A model generated the notes under the pieces. The model saw nothing but the letters and a program-made list of their open reading frames with translations, ran no database searches and was not told where the DNA came from. 64,000 bases of DNA from Membranipora membranacea (lineage: Eukaryota; Bryozoa; Gymnolaemata; Cheilostomatida; Membraniporidae), in NCBI GenBank assembly GCA_914767715.1, contig OU612067.1:26384162-26448161 (forward strand). The letters run 5' to 3'. This document shows positions 23,738 through 37,900 of this stretch, piece after piece. Each line of letters opens with the position of its first letter. Position 1 is the first letter of the stretch. A program made the translations under genes and the position numbers.

Positions 23738-26700
23738 ATATGATTTAAACAATCCTACAGAGTTCTGACTCTTTTTTTCCACTTCTGTTCATGTCTACTT
23801 TTAAGGCCGGTATTTACACTGAATTTCGAGACATGTACTATTGCCTGTGATATGTAATAAATTAATCAAATCAATCATTATATATATATATTTATATATC
23901 TTGATTTTTCATATTTATATGTCTTGTAGCGTTGATCCTGAACAGAAAGAAGAACTGATCAGCTATATTGAGAAGTTGCTGGCTGATAAAACCACAGTAA
24001 GATAACATAGTGTACATCACTATCCTCTGTTGCTGATGCTTCCTTTTGCTAGCGTATCTATTATCAAAATTTTATAATTGTGATGACAACTCCTAATTAT
24101 GTTGGAAAACCCGACAATATGTTCTCGATGATATTTAGTGCTTTCTGCAGAAATACTAAAACCATACCATCCATGAAATTGAAACACCAATTTATATGAT
24201 AAATCAACCAGGTATATTTGTTGAAAAATAATTATCAACGCTAGTTATAAATCGATTTACTTTATCACATCATACTAAAATTACCGATCTTTCAAACCAG
24301 TTTACATGCACATCACCATTTATGCATTGTGCAAAAAGAACTTTTTGTCTCTGTAGCTGGTCATAGGAAGCGCCATACAAGCCTTTGAGGAGTTATGTCC
24401 TGAGCGTATTGATTTGATACATAAGAACTATAGGAAGTTGTGCTCTCTGATGGCTGATGTCGAGGAGTGGGGACAAATCATCATTGTAAATATGCTAACA
24501 AGATACGCCAGGACGCAGTTTGTCGACCCTAATCCGGAGGTATGTGGACATGATCTGTTACGTAATAGTTTGGTGAATTATCGTGATGTCACCTAATCAC
24601 ATCTCAAATAGGTATTAAAATATAATTATACATATAATATTGTAGAATTATATGTTATTACATTATATGATCTTCATTCTAGTTTTTTTATTCTGATCAT
24701 CCAATTTATTGGGCTTCTAGAAATGGGAGTTTTTTTTTAACATGAGGATTACTATTAGCTCTTATGTACTAAATTTTCTAACAATTAACTTATAAATCAG
24801 TGCTAGAAAAATTAGGATCATCCTAATGTTTGATTGGATATAGGAAATTAATAAAACAGAAGGTGCAGAGGCTGAGCCAGTAAAAGAGAAAGCCTTCTAT
24901 TCTGACTCCAATGAGGACTCAGACTCGGACTCTGAGGGAGGAGTCGGTAAAAACTCTTATGTGATGGACGTAGATCACAGGCTACTACTTAGAAACGCTA
25001 AACCTCTACTGAACAGCAGGAACTCAGCCGTGGTGATGGCCATCGTACAGCTGTACTATCATTGTGCTCCCAAGGTGGGTTGATTTATAAGTTAGAGTAC
25101 TTGTTTGGTGAATACCAGGCTTAAAAAATAATCCCAGTTTCTATTCATCTATTCTATTCAATGAAAGTATGACCTGAAAATATGAACATGGATTTTTCTT
25201 ATGCCAGTCGACCCATTAGACCAGCCTCTAAACTAAAAAGTTAGGAGTCGGTCTCTTGATTTTTAAGACAGCTAGATCACCCCTCTTGTTGATTATAGAT
25301 AATTGATTGGTTTACGGGTGCTTTGTTATATGCGCAATGATATTTAATGCAAGTTGGACAGTACTAGGGATGGAATGCTAAGCAGAGAATACTTAGCTCG
25401 TGAATTTATACCAGTGTTCTACTAATGTTTTGGTTGCTCCATACAGGCAGAGGTTGGTCTGGTCGCTCGAGCTATGATCAGACTGCTCAGGTCTCATAAA
25501 GAGATACAGTTTATAGTTTTATCTAACATCGCCACCATGGCTCTCAACAAGAGGGGAATGTTTGAGCCTTATATCAAAAGTTTTTACATCAACGCTAACG
25601 ACGCAATCCACATCAAGCTGCTCAAGCTGGAGATACTGACGAGCCTAGCCACTGAGAGTAACGTGTCTGTTATGATCAGAGAATTTCAGGTATGGATTAA
25701 GTAGTATGGAATGGTTTAGCAATGGGCAATGGTTTAGTGTCGTGCCGCCTTAAATCCGCATGGTCTCAACCGTAAAAATGTGTACAGTTATGTGTTAGGA
25801 CATGTACTTTTCTAACGTTGAATGTTTTTATAAATGTGTTCTTGAGTGTCCTTATGAACTTTATGATGGCAAAAATCACCAGCATAGCCAAATTTGGTCA
25901 CTTCTGACTAATTTCTAGCTTACATCAAGAATAAAACTCAGATCTGTGTTTATACTTTAGTAAACTGTTTGCGTTTTACAGCAATACGTGTTGAGCCCGG
26001 AGAGGGAATTCGCCTCAGCAGCTATACAAGCACTGGGTAAAATAGCCAGTAGTATCTCTGATATCACTGATGCCTGCTTGGGTGGCCTCATCTCACTACT
26101 GTCAAATAAAAATGGTAAGGTCCTGTCAACCAAATGCACAGATTTATACTGTCAAATAACTTTGTGTTATCCATAAACATAAAAATACTATTTATAGGTT
26201 TATTGAGTTATCTTATCCAGGAGAGGTCTATACATTAGATTTACCGGAATATAATCGCTAAGAGGGCAAACTCCACATTGTTTGGCTCCATTTACAGATC
26301 TTAAAATAGACTCTAGAATACTACAAGAGTAACACAAGTATAATACTTGTAATTCCCTTGTATTCTTATAGAGTCACAATCATAACAATATAACCTACAA
26401 TAAGTGCAAGCTATATGGGTGTCCCCTCAGGACATCGTCCCCCTGATAAATAAGATAAATAGTAATGGTCATGATGACTCTCATGTTGTTCCGTATTTAT
26501 TCCCTTACAGAGGTGGTAGTCGGTGAGAGTGTGGTCGTCATCAAGAAACTTCTACAGATGAAGGTCTGTACTAAATTAGGTTCTGAAATCATTCCTATTT
26601 TCTGCAGATAAACTGTTTTTCAATTCAGCTTGTATTATTAGAATTTCTAATCAGTATATAATCTATCAAATTTCTAATATTTGTTTATAGCAATTTTATG

Positions 26701-29700
26701 AGCCGAGTTGCAATTTTTGTATCACTCTTTCTTTTCATCTTGCGGACTTAGGTTCCTCGTATATAAATAGAGATTTGAATCTCTTGAGAATGTCTAATAC
26801 TCAAGCGTAATGTACATAGACATAATAATAGACATTTCAGCCCATTTCCCCAATCGGGTGATTATTAGCATGTTGTCTTCTCTTTGTTGGGAGGAGACAA
26901 TCCTGATTCGTTCTGACAGATTCTTTTCCACTGGTCATCATCATGAAGTTTACATGTGATCAGATCATTCTGAGCTTATTCAAAATTTTACATACATAGT
27001 ATCACATTCTTTTAATATGTTTCTAGTCGAGCGGACATAAAGACATAATAGTACACTTAGCGCATATGGTAGATAAGATTAGTGTACCTAACGCTAAAGG
27101 CTCTATACTGTGGCTTATTGGAGAATACTGTGATAAAGTACCTAAAATAGCTCCTGATGTGCTGAGAAAAGCTGCTAAAGCTTTCATACAAGAGGTAAAG
27201 CTACTTATAAATAGCTCCTGATGTACTGAGAAAAGCTGCTAAAGCTTTCATACAAGAGGTAAAACTACTTTATGCTTATGCAGTTAATATGAACTAATGG
27301 GATGATGTACCGCGTTCCAGTTGCGCTTACTAATTTTATAGCTTGATGATGATAAAGGTCTACTCACTTCACATGGTATTTATTTTCCTCCACAAATTGA
27401 GAATTTTTATGGATCAAATCCATTTATTGTCATTCTTTGTTGTTGTTGACCTTGATGATGGCTTTCAGTGCGCCGTTTTTTATTGAGATACGCAAGGATC
27501 GGGTGCAGTATACAATTTGCTTTGTTTGCCCAATACATACGGTTCGGTTCTCACTATTCGCACATTTCTGTTTCAATTTCTTGTAGGAGGATATTGTGAA
27601 ACTACAGACTCTGAATCTGGCAGCAAAGTTGTGTATCACAAACCCTAAACAAACTCAGCTGTTATGTCAGTATGTGTTCAACTTAGCTAAATACGATCAG
27701 AGCTATGATATCAGAGACAGGGCTCGGTACCTTCGTGCCCTCATTTTACCCGGAGAAAATGCTGGAGCCCTGGCTAAACATGCAAAGAAGATTTTTCTTG
27801 CAGATAAGCCTGCGCCAGTCAACGAAAGCAAGTATAAAGGTACATATTGTCATATTTACGTATTCATTGAAAAATAAATGTAACCTAGTTAAAGGACTTC
27901 TCAGCACTCATTAAGATGGTCTGATCAACTGCAGCTCAAACAGAAACCCCAATTTTACAGTTTTAAACTAATCATTAATTTGAGAGAGGCACTGAAATAT
28001 GTTCGACAACTTATCGGTCCCGGCAAACCACCCTGTTTCATGTTCAAGATGGTCCAACAACTTCTAAGTGTCAGGGTTGATTATAATTAATCATAAGAGA
28101 TTGTCTTTTCTATTGCCTTGAGGACGTTACTCCTTATCAAAAGTGACCTAAAATATGAAAGGTATACGTGACAGACGTTTCTCTTCTCAGGAAAAGACAA
28201 TTACGAGATTTTGCAACCTCTCAAATTCTGCATATATTTTCATTTGATTATTACCACATACCGAATCGCTTGCTTATTTTGTAGAACGGGACCAGTATCA
28301 GTTGGGCTCACTATCTCACACGATAAATAACAGAGCTATAGGATATTATGAGTTACCTGTCTGGCCTGATGTAGCTCCTCCATCTGATGTCAGGAATGTC
28401 GAGGTACCCAAACCTGCAGCTACCGTCTCATTCAAAGGCAAAAAGGTTTGTTAAGTTAATAATGGTCGATGATATTTTTCCTAACATTCAGCCAAAGTAA
28501 ATTCTCCTCGATTCAGCTGTTGACCAAGACAGCCAATGTTGTTTGAATGTTAATCATTGAGATTTTGCCTCCTATCCACAAATCTGACAACTGTTATTAT
28601 ATATCTTGTTGAGTTTCAGTTGTCATATTGTTTTATATTTTAGTATTCAGTATCTATTCCACGTGATCTTTTGATTTAGTTTCTATTTGTGAGTGTTCAT
28701 AATTTACAATTTTTCACATTCCCATCCCATCGTGATTTTAGTTTATCTGCGTTCACGTGTTTCTCTATATTTCTTCTCAGGGAGGCAGTAAGTCGGAGGA
28801 TAAGAAGGAGAGAGGATTTTACTCAGAGTCAGATTCGGAGGAGGAGGAGACGTCCAGTGAGGAGGACGACTCTGAGGAGGATAGTGATGAAGAGAGCGGA
28901 TCTGAGCAGGGTTAGTACCTTACCATAGATATCAGGGGCGCACTAACGTAGAGACTTAACTATTAGTTAGTGTCGATTTAGTTTGAGTACCTAACGGTTC
29001 CCATCCCAATTAATGAAATTTACCTCGTGTCTTCACACTAAATTTCTTCTGAAGTGCTTATGCTAAGTGAATTAATTCACTCTCTATCGATCAGAGATAT
29101 ACATACAATAGTGTATCATGTCATCAGTGTGTATCAAGGGACTATATGTATGTGATATATGTATGTATGTGATATAAATACTACATCATAGTCCTAGGGG
29201 TAACAGTGTACAGGATGAATATTTACTCTGGATCTGAAATTTCGCATTTTGCACTAGTAAACAAATTGTTGAATATTTTTCGGATCATTAGATTTTTTGG
29301 TAATGTTCTTGATCTTGATGGTTGATTTTATACTAAAATTCAAGTATCATGATATATGATTTAAACCAAGACCTGAGAGTACTCACATTTATTCTATTCT
29401 ATTTTATCTCTTAAGATTTTCTCTAGGGGAACATGGCTACCGGCAGTACTGACATCGGCTGGTTTTTCAGTTCATTTTGCTTTTTTACCACATAGGCTAC
29501 AGCAAAAAAAATCACAAAATATCGATGCATTTAAATAATTTAAGCTGAAAGTTTTCCTGGGTGTTTTGTTGAATTTCCCCGCAGTTTGCTGCTAGTTAGC
29601 TAGCTTGATATTGAGCTGAGTAAGATCCATTATCTTTTTATGACTGTCTCAATGTGGTCAGTCATGCGGAGGTGATGTTGAATCATTATTTGGTAATTGA

Positions 29701-32700
29701 GTATTGGAAAGATATACGAACTGGTATCATGCCAAACTTCAAAATCCCAATAAGCTAACTAGGAGGACTGTGATGATATCTGTAGAATCAGATGAGAAGG
29801 ACAGCGATGAAGAAGAAAGCTCAGAGGAGGAAGAATCGAGTGATGGAGAGGAGGCGGAGACTAAGAAGAAGCATAAGAAGAAGAAACAGGAAGTGACATC
29901 ATCAGAGGAAGAAGATGACAGTGAGGAGGCGGAGTCTAGTGAAGAGGAGAGTAGTGAAGGTTTGTGGGATTATTGAGTGGCATTTGTAAGTAAGTTGTAT
30001 GATTTATTATATTATCATTACATCATAATTTAATTGGTGTTGTCTGTTGGATGACATACAGTACACAGTGTATATACATACTTTAGTAAAGGTAAACAGA
30101 GGTTTCAAATGCGAAAAGATATTTTTTTGGCAGGACATTGCAAATTATGCAAACTTGTTAAACGTTCCTAATTGTGATAAATTAAACCATTGAAGACAAC
30201 TCCCAAGGTACGATATCAATTTTTTTTCCACTCTGATTTTTATTATGTTATTTTAGAGGAATCGAGTTCGGAGGATGAGATTCCTGTAAATAAGTCATCT
30301 GCGAAATCTAAACAATCCTCTGCCTCAGCTCCGGTGAAGAAAGATTCACAGCTACTCCTCGATTTACTAGACTGTGAGTATGACTTCTTTTTAGGGATAA
30401 TAATATATGTTCACCATACTTTATGTAGTTATCCCCTCTTAGAGCCACAACTGTAGGTGTTTTCCATTGAGTTCATTATAACTCTATGGTGTATTAGCTT
30501 ACATTTACACTTATACTAAGTGTAACTGAGAATTCTTTAAACATTTGATTAAGACTGCTTGACGCAGCAAAAAATGAGATGATATATACTGCCAAATACC
30601 CGCCAAATTTTGAAGAAGCAATATCCAAGCCAGAATATACAATGACAGGAGCATAATTTCATGGGAACAGGTTTACTTTAATCAAACAGACTAGACACAC
30701 TGAATTGTGTTTTATTCATCACAATTATTGAGCCTTTTATACTTTGGATTTATTTATTCCATTTATTATTTTGTTGGAATATTAACTGAATTTATTGAAT
30801 AAAGTTGTAATATTTATTTAGGCTCAATCAACTTGTCCCAGTCTAATGCCAGGTTGACTAATATGTTGATATATTTTTTTACATTGCAGTTGATCAGCCA
30901 GGTGCACCAGTAACACAAAATGGCGGAGCCACAACAATGAATACATCGGGTAGTAGTGACGCCTTACAGCCGATGATGGCTGGTCTGAATCTGTCTAGTC
31001 CTACCAACTCTACAGCTCAAATACAGGTACTGTCTCTGTAGTATCATGCTTCACAAATCTTAGATGTGTGAGATTACGAAATTAAAATAGACTTGACCAT
31101 CTTCACGTCTGAACACCACTACCAGAACAGTTCCAAAAAGTGATATCTGGTCACATAACAGAACATATCATCGGTCTAGGTCTTGTAAATAAGGAAATGA
31201 TATAAGTGTAGAAAGATATCCTTATTGTTAGGCTTCCACGAATGTCCCTGGACGTAATAATACTTAGCAATTAGTAATTTATTGAGACTGAACCAGAAAA
31301 TTTAAACAAGTTGCTGGCGGATCGATAATCAAGCTTGCCGAGCATATTGATGTATCTTTCCTGAGCTGCCTCATAGGATATTACAAGTGTCTACCTATGT
31401 TTTATACTTACTTCAAACTTCTTGAATTTTTTGGTTTTATAGAGTTTGGCTGCCACATTTGTCCCTACAGAGAAACGAGAGCTTCTCAATCGAATGACCA
31501 GCGGAGGACTCTCCATCTCCTACAGGTGAGTGAAACTGAGTGAAGCAACTTATCCCACCAACATATCCCACCAACATATCCCACCAACATATCCCACCAA
31601 CATATCCCACCAACATATCCCACCAACATATCCCACCAACATATCCCACCAACATATCCCACCAACATATCCCACCAACATATCCCACCAACATATCCCA
31701 CCAACATATCCCACCAACATATCCCACCAACATATCCCACCAACATATCCCACCAACATATCCCACCAACATATCCCACCAACATATCCCACCAACATAT
31801 CCCACCAACATATCCCACCAACTTATCCCACCAACATATCCCACCAACATATCCCACCAACATATCCCACCAACATATCCCACCAACATATCCCACCAAC
31901 ATATCCCACCAACTTATCCAACCAACAATCACAGTATAAGGAGAGAAGAGTGGCCATTTATATTGTGTCAGCGATTTCTTTCAAAAAGTAATGGCTATTA
32001 TTTACGGAGATGAATCTGCTATTCTCAATGTAGATCAAACACAGGAAAACCAGCAAGCTAAAACACTTGAGATATTTTCTATGGGTTTGCATTGTATAGG
32101 ATTTTGGAGAAGATCTGCAAATGTCAAAATATCAAGTTTTGTCATTTTTGGATCGAATTGTAGATATCAATGTTATAAACTAACTATTTATCTGTAGTCA
32201 CTGACACATGACACACGAAATTCAATTATGTACATGTACATGTACTTTATTGAATTTGGTTAGTGCTGCTAACCTACATGTTTTTATTGGGGCAATCATT
32301 ATGAAGTTATTCAATAACAATTTGTCTTTCTGATAATAACAAACCAAATTTATTGCATTTATCTATAAAGCAGAAGAAATTGATAGTATACCACACAAAC
32401 CAGATTTAGTTCAGGGTCCAGCAAGCCTATCAAAAGGCATTTATGTTTTTGAGTGATCAGTGCGTAGCCTGGGAAATGACCGAAAATATAAAAAGTTATT
32501 TATTTGGCACAGGTAACCCATCTGGAAGTAACAAGCTAACTATTTCATATATTATATTGTAGATTTACTAGATCGACATATTTATACTCTGCGAAGATGA
32601 CCACAATAGAGCTGACATTTACCAATAACTCGGATCAGCCCATTTCTAACATCAGAATCGGTGATAAGGTAATGTGGATACACTCACCGTCATAACCTGG

Positions 32701-34389
32701 GACAGGTGTTTGCAAGATGAATACTGTCAAAAGTTTTCCTGCATGGGATTAAAAGGGTGACAGATTAGGAGCTACGCTTTTTATTCATGGTCATGAATAA
32801 CAAGCTTAGGCTTGTTATTGAGTCTGTGAAGCTATCATGGTATAAAAATACTATTGTATCGATATAAAAACCTTTTTTTATAATTTTACTGATAATATAC
32901 TTTACTTTAATATATGACTCTCATGACCATGAATCGAAATTATTTAAAAATCGATCAGATTGTTTTTGTTTTATAGAGGCTGCAGTCTGGTATGCATATA
33001 CATGAGTTTCATTCCATAAACACACTCGATGTAGGAGCCTCATCCAGCGCCACATTCGGTATCGACTTTAACGACACGCTGCAGCCCGCCGACTTTGACA
33101 TGCTGACCTCTGATAGGTCATACAAGGTCAAGGTCGAGGCACCAGTAGGTGAACTACTCACCGCTGTCACTATGAATGAGAACGACTTTAAATCTAAACA
33201 AAGTAAGAGAGAGTTTATTGTTTCAAGTCCCGTGATCTTGGAGTATTCCTCATTTTAATGGTAATGATTATTGTGCTAGAATATTCATGTCTGTTGTCAG
33301 CGAACACAAGTACTCTACCCAAGGGACTAGTAATAAGAGAGAACCTCGTCACAGATTATTTGTAGTAGATAGATGTCCTGTTTTCAAAAATGCGCATCAC
33401 ATCACAATCAGAGAAGAAGTCCACATAGATACTATTATGTAGCCCCAGAATTCAGCCTGTAGTTACACCACAAATGTCTATTATTTGCTAGGTGCGGCCC
33501 CCTCCCCCACCCTACTCACATATCACGTTAACCCGATCATTCCCTACATCACATCATGAGAGCTTGGTTATGGTTTTTTCAGCTTTAATTGAATCACACA
33601 TTGGTAAGGGTACTCATTATTAGTTAATCCCCCCTCCGGCCTGTGGTTCAGAGCTTGCCTTGCTGCCCTGCTTAATCAACCTATGTTTTGTCACAATATC
33701 TTCAGTTATATTTGATATATGTACTTCTTGGGTTTTGCTACTTGAGGACTGTTGTACGGAAATTTACGACAGTCAATGCAAGGTGGGCTAAGAGAGATTG
33801 AATGACTTGAATATTGTCGGCCTATGAAATATAATAAGAGTGCAGAAACAAGAGAAGTAGCACTAGCTCAGATATGCCTGCGTCTCAATGGCCGTTTGTA
33901 GAAAAAACAATCACAGCTCAGTCCGTATTTTACCCGGTTGTCTTGGCTCTTATTGTCTTGTTATATGTCCTGTCATCAAACTTAAATAATTTACTGATAT
34001 TAGCTCCGATTCTATTTTGTATGTCCTGCTGAAAATGGTTGTCGCATACTTGGGGCTCCTTTTTCTTGGTTACCTAGTACATGTTTTTTCTTTCTGTTTT
34101 ATCAGAAAAGCTGGGAGGTATGAACGAGAGCTCGTCTTCTCTTGATGTAACAGCTGAGGATTTGACACAATTACAGGCTGTCATTACTAGAACAGCTAAT
34201 GTGGGTCAGGTACCCTCCAGCGAAGATAAAGTCATATTGTACGCGGCACAAACTCTGTCCAATAAATGTGACGTGCTTATTGGAGTCAAAGCTTCTGATA
34301 GTAAAACTGACATTACCGTAAACTGTGAAAAGATCGTCATCGGCTCTATGCTTATAAAAGATATCAAAATGGCCATGGCATCGTCCTGA
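20572..34389 (+). CDS. AP3B1: AP-3 complex subunit beta (complete, 22 exons)
   Basis: Large subunit of the AP-3 adaptor, which sorts cargo from endosomes/TGN to lysosomes and related organelles. Exons: 20572-20708, 21568-21643, 22004-22078, 22374-22469, 22963-23123, 23930-23996, 24357-24539, 24844-25074, 25447-25689, 25982-26114, 26511-26563, 27027-27194, 27587-27839, 28285-28445, 28781-28910, 29786-29959, 30257-30373, 30890-31026, 31443-31525, 32563-32668, 32977-33202, 34106-34389. All phases join, giving 3,294 nt or 1,097 aa; human AP3B1 is 1,094. Residues ~45-620 are the adaptin trunk ([60 protein letters not shown]). Residues ~680-820 are a Ser/Glu/Asp hinge with a clathrin-box-like LLDLLDF; the rest is the C-terminal ear domain. 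The ATG has no in-frame rival upstream. It could equally be named AP3B2; invertebrates usually have one gene. Confidence 0.97.
23647..23741. repeat. TA microsatellites with a duplicated unique segment
   Basis: Two (TA)n tracts in AP-3 beta intron 5 flank a duplicated segment, TGATTTAAACAATCCTACAG, which recurs after the second tract at about 23740. This looks like a small tandem duplication made through the microsatellite. Confidence 0.75.
27145..27272 (+). repeat. 64-bp tandem duplication of an exon end with its splice donor
   Basis: The last 50 bases of AP-3 beta exon 12, its GT donor and a few intron bases are repeated immediately downstream (27209-27272) with three or four changes. The result is two donor sites with identical exon-side sequence, AAGAG|GTAAAG at 27194/27195 and AAGAG|GTAAAA at 27258/27259. 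Only the first keeps the frame; the second adds 64 nt including an in-frame TGA. Confidence 0.92.
31546..31927. repeat. 13-bp minisatellite, about 29 copies
   Basis: Unit CATATCCCACCAA is repeated almost without change; a few units read CTTATCCCACCAA. It begins about 20 bp after the donor of AP-3 beta exon 19. Because 13 is not a multiple of three and the unit makes no stop in several frames, long open frames appear on both strands. They are not genes. Confidence 0.96.
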
Positions 34390-34955
34390 TCCTGGTTCTC
34401 TTCTTATAATTGCATGCTCTGACCCACATCTGATAATGCAGAGCAGGGGAGACAACTCACAGGAATGGTCTTGAAGAAACGATGTTATGATTATTATTAA
34501 GTTCTGTCGATACATTAGAACATTTCTGTTTATATCAATGAACAGTTTATGTATTTTTTCTCAATAATTTTCTACCCAATAATCATGAGGATGTTATAAA
34601 ATACCAACAACAACTTTAAATATTCATTTATTTTGATGTTGTTAGCGCAAAGATGACAAGTTGTTGGAGTTCACCGTTTCTCGGCCAATAATATAATAAA
34701 CGATGATAACAGAAAGAAAGAGGGGTTAAGAACTAAGAATTCCTTCACAATTATTAATAATAAAACATCCAGAAATATAGTTTTTCACAAGATGCCTTGT
34801 GCCAAAAACCAGTCATATCTGATGCAAAGATAGGAAGACAGTTTCTCAAAACAGAGAAGAGAACAATTAGGCTATAGCCATCCTAAACCTTCAGGTATAC
34901 ATATCCAGCATTTTGTCAGAAGCCCATAAAGTGTCCATCTGTTCCGAGGATGTCA

Positions 34956-37900
34956 TCATTGGCAGTCACAAACACCTGAAGAAAAAATACAAATACTCAT
35001 GAAATGATGTTGATGGTATATTGTAATGTCGCTGCCTGACTTACAATTCAGACTATGAGATGCTTCAAGAGAGATTAACTAAGTCTTAGTCCAGAAAGAT
35101 CACGACTAAAGAAGTTTAAATTACCCTTATCACCTTGCTGTCCCTTTGCTCCTGGTATTCCGTCTCCTCCTCGTATACCTGTTGTTCCATTTAGTCCAGG
35201 TGTTCCTGGTTGACCATATCCTTTCTCTCCTTTATGACCTGGGGGCCCTTTGACCCCAGCTAAACCCTTAGGTCCAGTTTCTCCGTGTTTTACACAAGCC
35301 TTGTCTGTGTCTGTAAAATTACAGAAAAAATGCTTGTCTCATTGTCAAAGGTGGTAGATGATGTAAAAGCGGTACTCAGGGTTCCTATGCTGGTCATTTT
35401 TATAATCTCAATTTGAAAAATCTTGAGTTCTCTCTTCCATACAAGTAAGCATTGGTTTACTAATTTTTTTGTCGTAAAACACATCTTATTTACTTGACAG
35501 ATGTCATCTATCGATGAAGAAAACAGCAAGAGTTGAGTAGGTCTCAAACCCTTCGCCATAAATTTAGGAGGGAAAGGGGGGAAGCAGACACTATTAACAG
35601 TTACCTTGGCCTACCTTTAATTAATCAACACTCAGATCACAGATTAAGGGTAAAAACTAAGAATTGGTTGAGAGCCTCAAATACAATTCATCTACTGCAA
35701 CGAAATAAAAACTATGAAACTAACTCAAAAGACAATTAATAAAACTCCCTACCTGTGCAATTAAATAATCTTTGCAGCTGGACATCGACTATGTCATTAA
35801 AATTACGCTCGACATTGAGGCTCGAATCCACTTTCTCCTGGTTTCCTTCAATTTCATTCACTTAAAAATATTAAGATTTAAATCTGACTGACAAGTCTGC
35901 CATTATCTTAACATGCCATGTAGAATACACAGGTTGCCAATTTTATCAGTTTATTTGTTGTCAGCATAGTTCTATGCATGTCGATTGTAATGGCTGGAGA
36001 GGTGTATTTAAATTGGAATTAGCACTTTTTTTTCAAACCAACTTCTAGAAATAACGAATTTTGCTCGAATCCTTAGCTCTATCTGTCTCTCATTTTGGGT
36101 CTATCTTTTCCGAATCAGTGAGAGAGAAGACAACAGTTATGATGATTGAAAAACTATTATGCAAATTTCAACCATCCGCAAATAAATAGAGCATAAAAAC
36201 CGCTTTCAACAAAAGCTCAAATACTTTACCCTGCATTTTCAGGTTGTTGATTTTTACAAGGAAAGACACAGAGGATATAAGATAAATCAGTAACCAGGCT
36301 GCCTGTATGACAATCATTGCAGTGATAATTTTTGATGTAGCCAGAATGTAGCTCCTGGTGAAAATCTCCAATCTCAAGAAGTCAGCCACCCTGAAAATTA
36401 AAAAAAAAGTAGATTGTTCTAGTTTTTACTGAAATTACATTTCCTTTCAGGCCAGTAGTTGAACTATGCCTTTTTCCTCTCTCTTCGCTTGAACTACCTA
36501 TCTCCTTACCTTCCTACATTCAGTCACAGCAACACATCATTCTCTCTCCATACATGAAATATTTAAAAACAAAATAGGTGTTTAAGGTAATGTTAAAGAC
36601 CGATCCGAATATCAACATATCATATACCGTTGGAAAGCTGCCGAGCTACTGAAAATGAATACCTGAACAAAAACTTGATTCCATGACGTTGTGTCATTTT
36701 AGGGAGGAAATGAGGCAGAAAACGCTATTTTTGTCGATGCAGATTGAGCAGTCAAATTAATTGCAAGAAATTTCAAATCAGGTGGAATGTATACTTAGAG
36801 ATTGCGTTCATCGTAAAATTTGATTTTCTTTGATATATGACTAGCCTAAATTGACTTTTTACGTCACGCCATACAACGCATTTTTTGTGAAGCCGTGAAA
36901 ATATGTGAAATTTCAATCATTAATTCACAACAGATCATAGGCTCGAATCAAAATTAATTAAGATTTTCTCTTAGAGTACTTTTCAAATGTCATACACATT
37001 GACTTTCAAAAAATTAGCTTGCATATTGCTATGACAGTAGACTCTCGAATACGGCTAATATTTTCGCCACCTTTGCATAACGTCAAACATGCTGTCCAAA
37101 TAACCATTATTGTGGCCAAACAAAGGTTTTTTTGAGAGTTCTCACATACGAAGCCGCTTTCATTAACCATGGTGCACACAGGAAATGCCAACATAATTTT
37201 TCATTGCATCTTCATCTTTCTTGAATATAACGTAAAAGAATGCCAAAAAACAGCTAATTTTAGGGACTTTTGAGGTGTTTTTTTGCATTCCCTTGCGTTA
37301 AATTCAAGAAAAATGAAGATGCAATGAAAAATTATGTTGGCATTTCTTGTGTGCACCATGGTTAATGAAAGCGGCTTCGTATGTGAGAACTTTCAAAAAA
37401 ACTTTGTTTGGCCACAATAATGGTTATTTGGACAGCATGTTTGGCGTTATGCAAAGGTGGCGAAAATATTAGCCGCATTCGAGAGTCTACTGTCACTGCA
37501 ATATGCAAGCTAATTTTTTGAAAGTCAATGTGTATGACATTTGAAGAGTACTCTAAGAGAAAATCATAATAAATTTTTTTTCGAGCCTATGATCTGTTGT
37601 GAATTTATGATTGAAATTACACATATTTTCACGGCTTCACAAAAAAAATGCGTTGTATGGCATGACGTAAAAAGTCAATTTAGACTAGTCATATATCAGA
37701 GAAAATCAAATTTTATGATGAATGCAATCTCTAAGTATATATTCCACATGTTTTGAAATTTTTTGCAATTAATTTGACTCCTCCATCTGCATTGACAAAA
37801 ACAGCGGTTTTTGCCTCATTTCCTCCCTAAAATGTCACAACGTCATCGAATCAAGTTTTTGTTCAGGTATTCATTTTCAGTAGCTCGGCAGCTTTCCAAC

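Noticed and set aside
25474-26176. Single-frame proteins starting at internal ATGs within AP-3 beta exons 9 and 10
   Set aside because: They are exon parts that run into introns; the spliced model explains them.
31437-32013. Several open frames of about 150 aa on both strands ([13 protein letters not shown] and [12 protein letters not shown] repeats)
   Set aside because: They are translations of the 13-bp minisatellite, which has no stop in several frames; the tract is an intron of the AP-3 beta gene.
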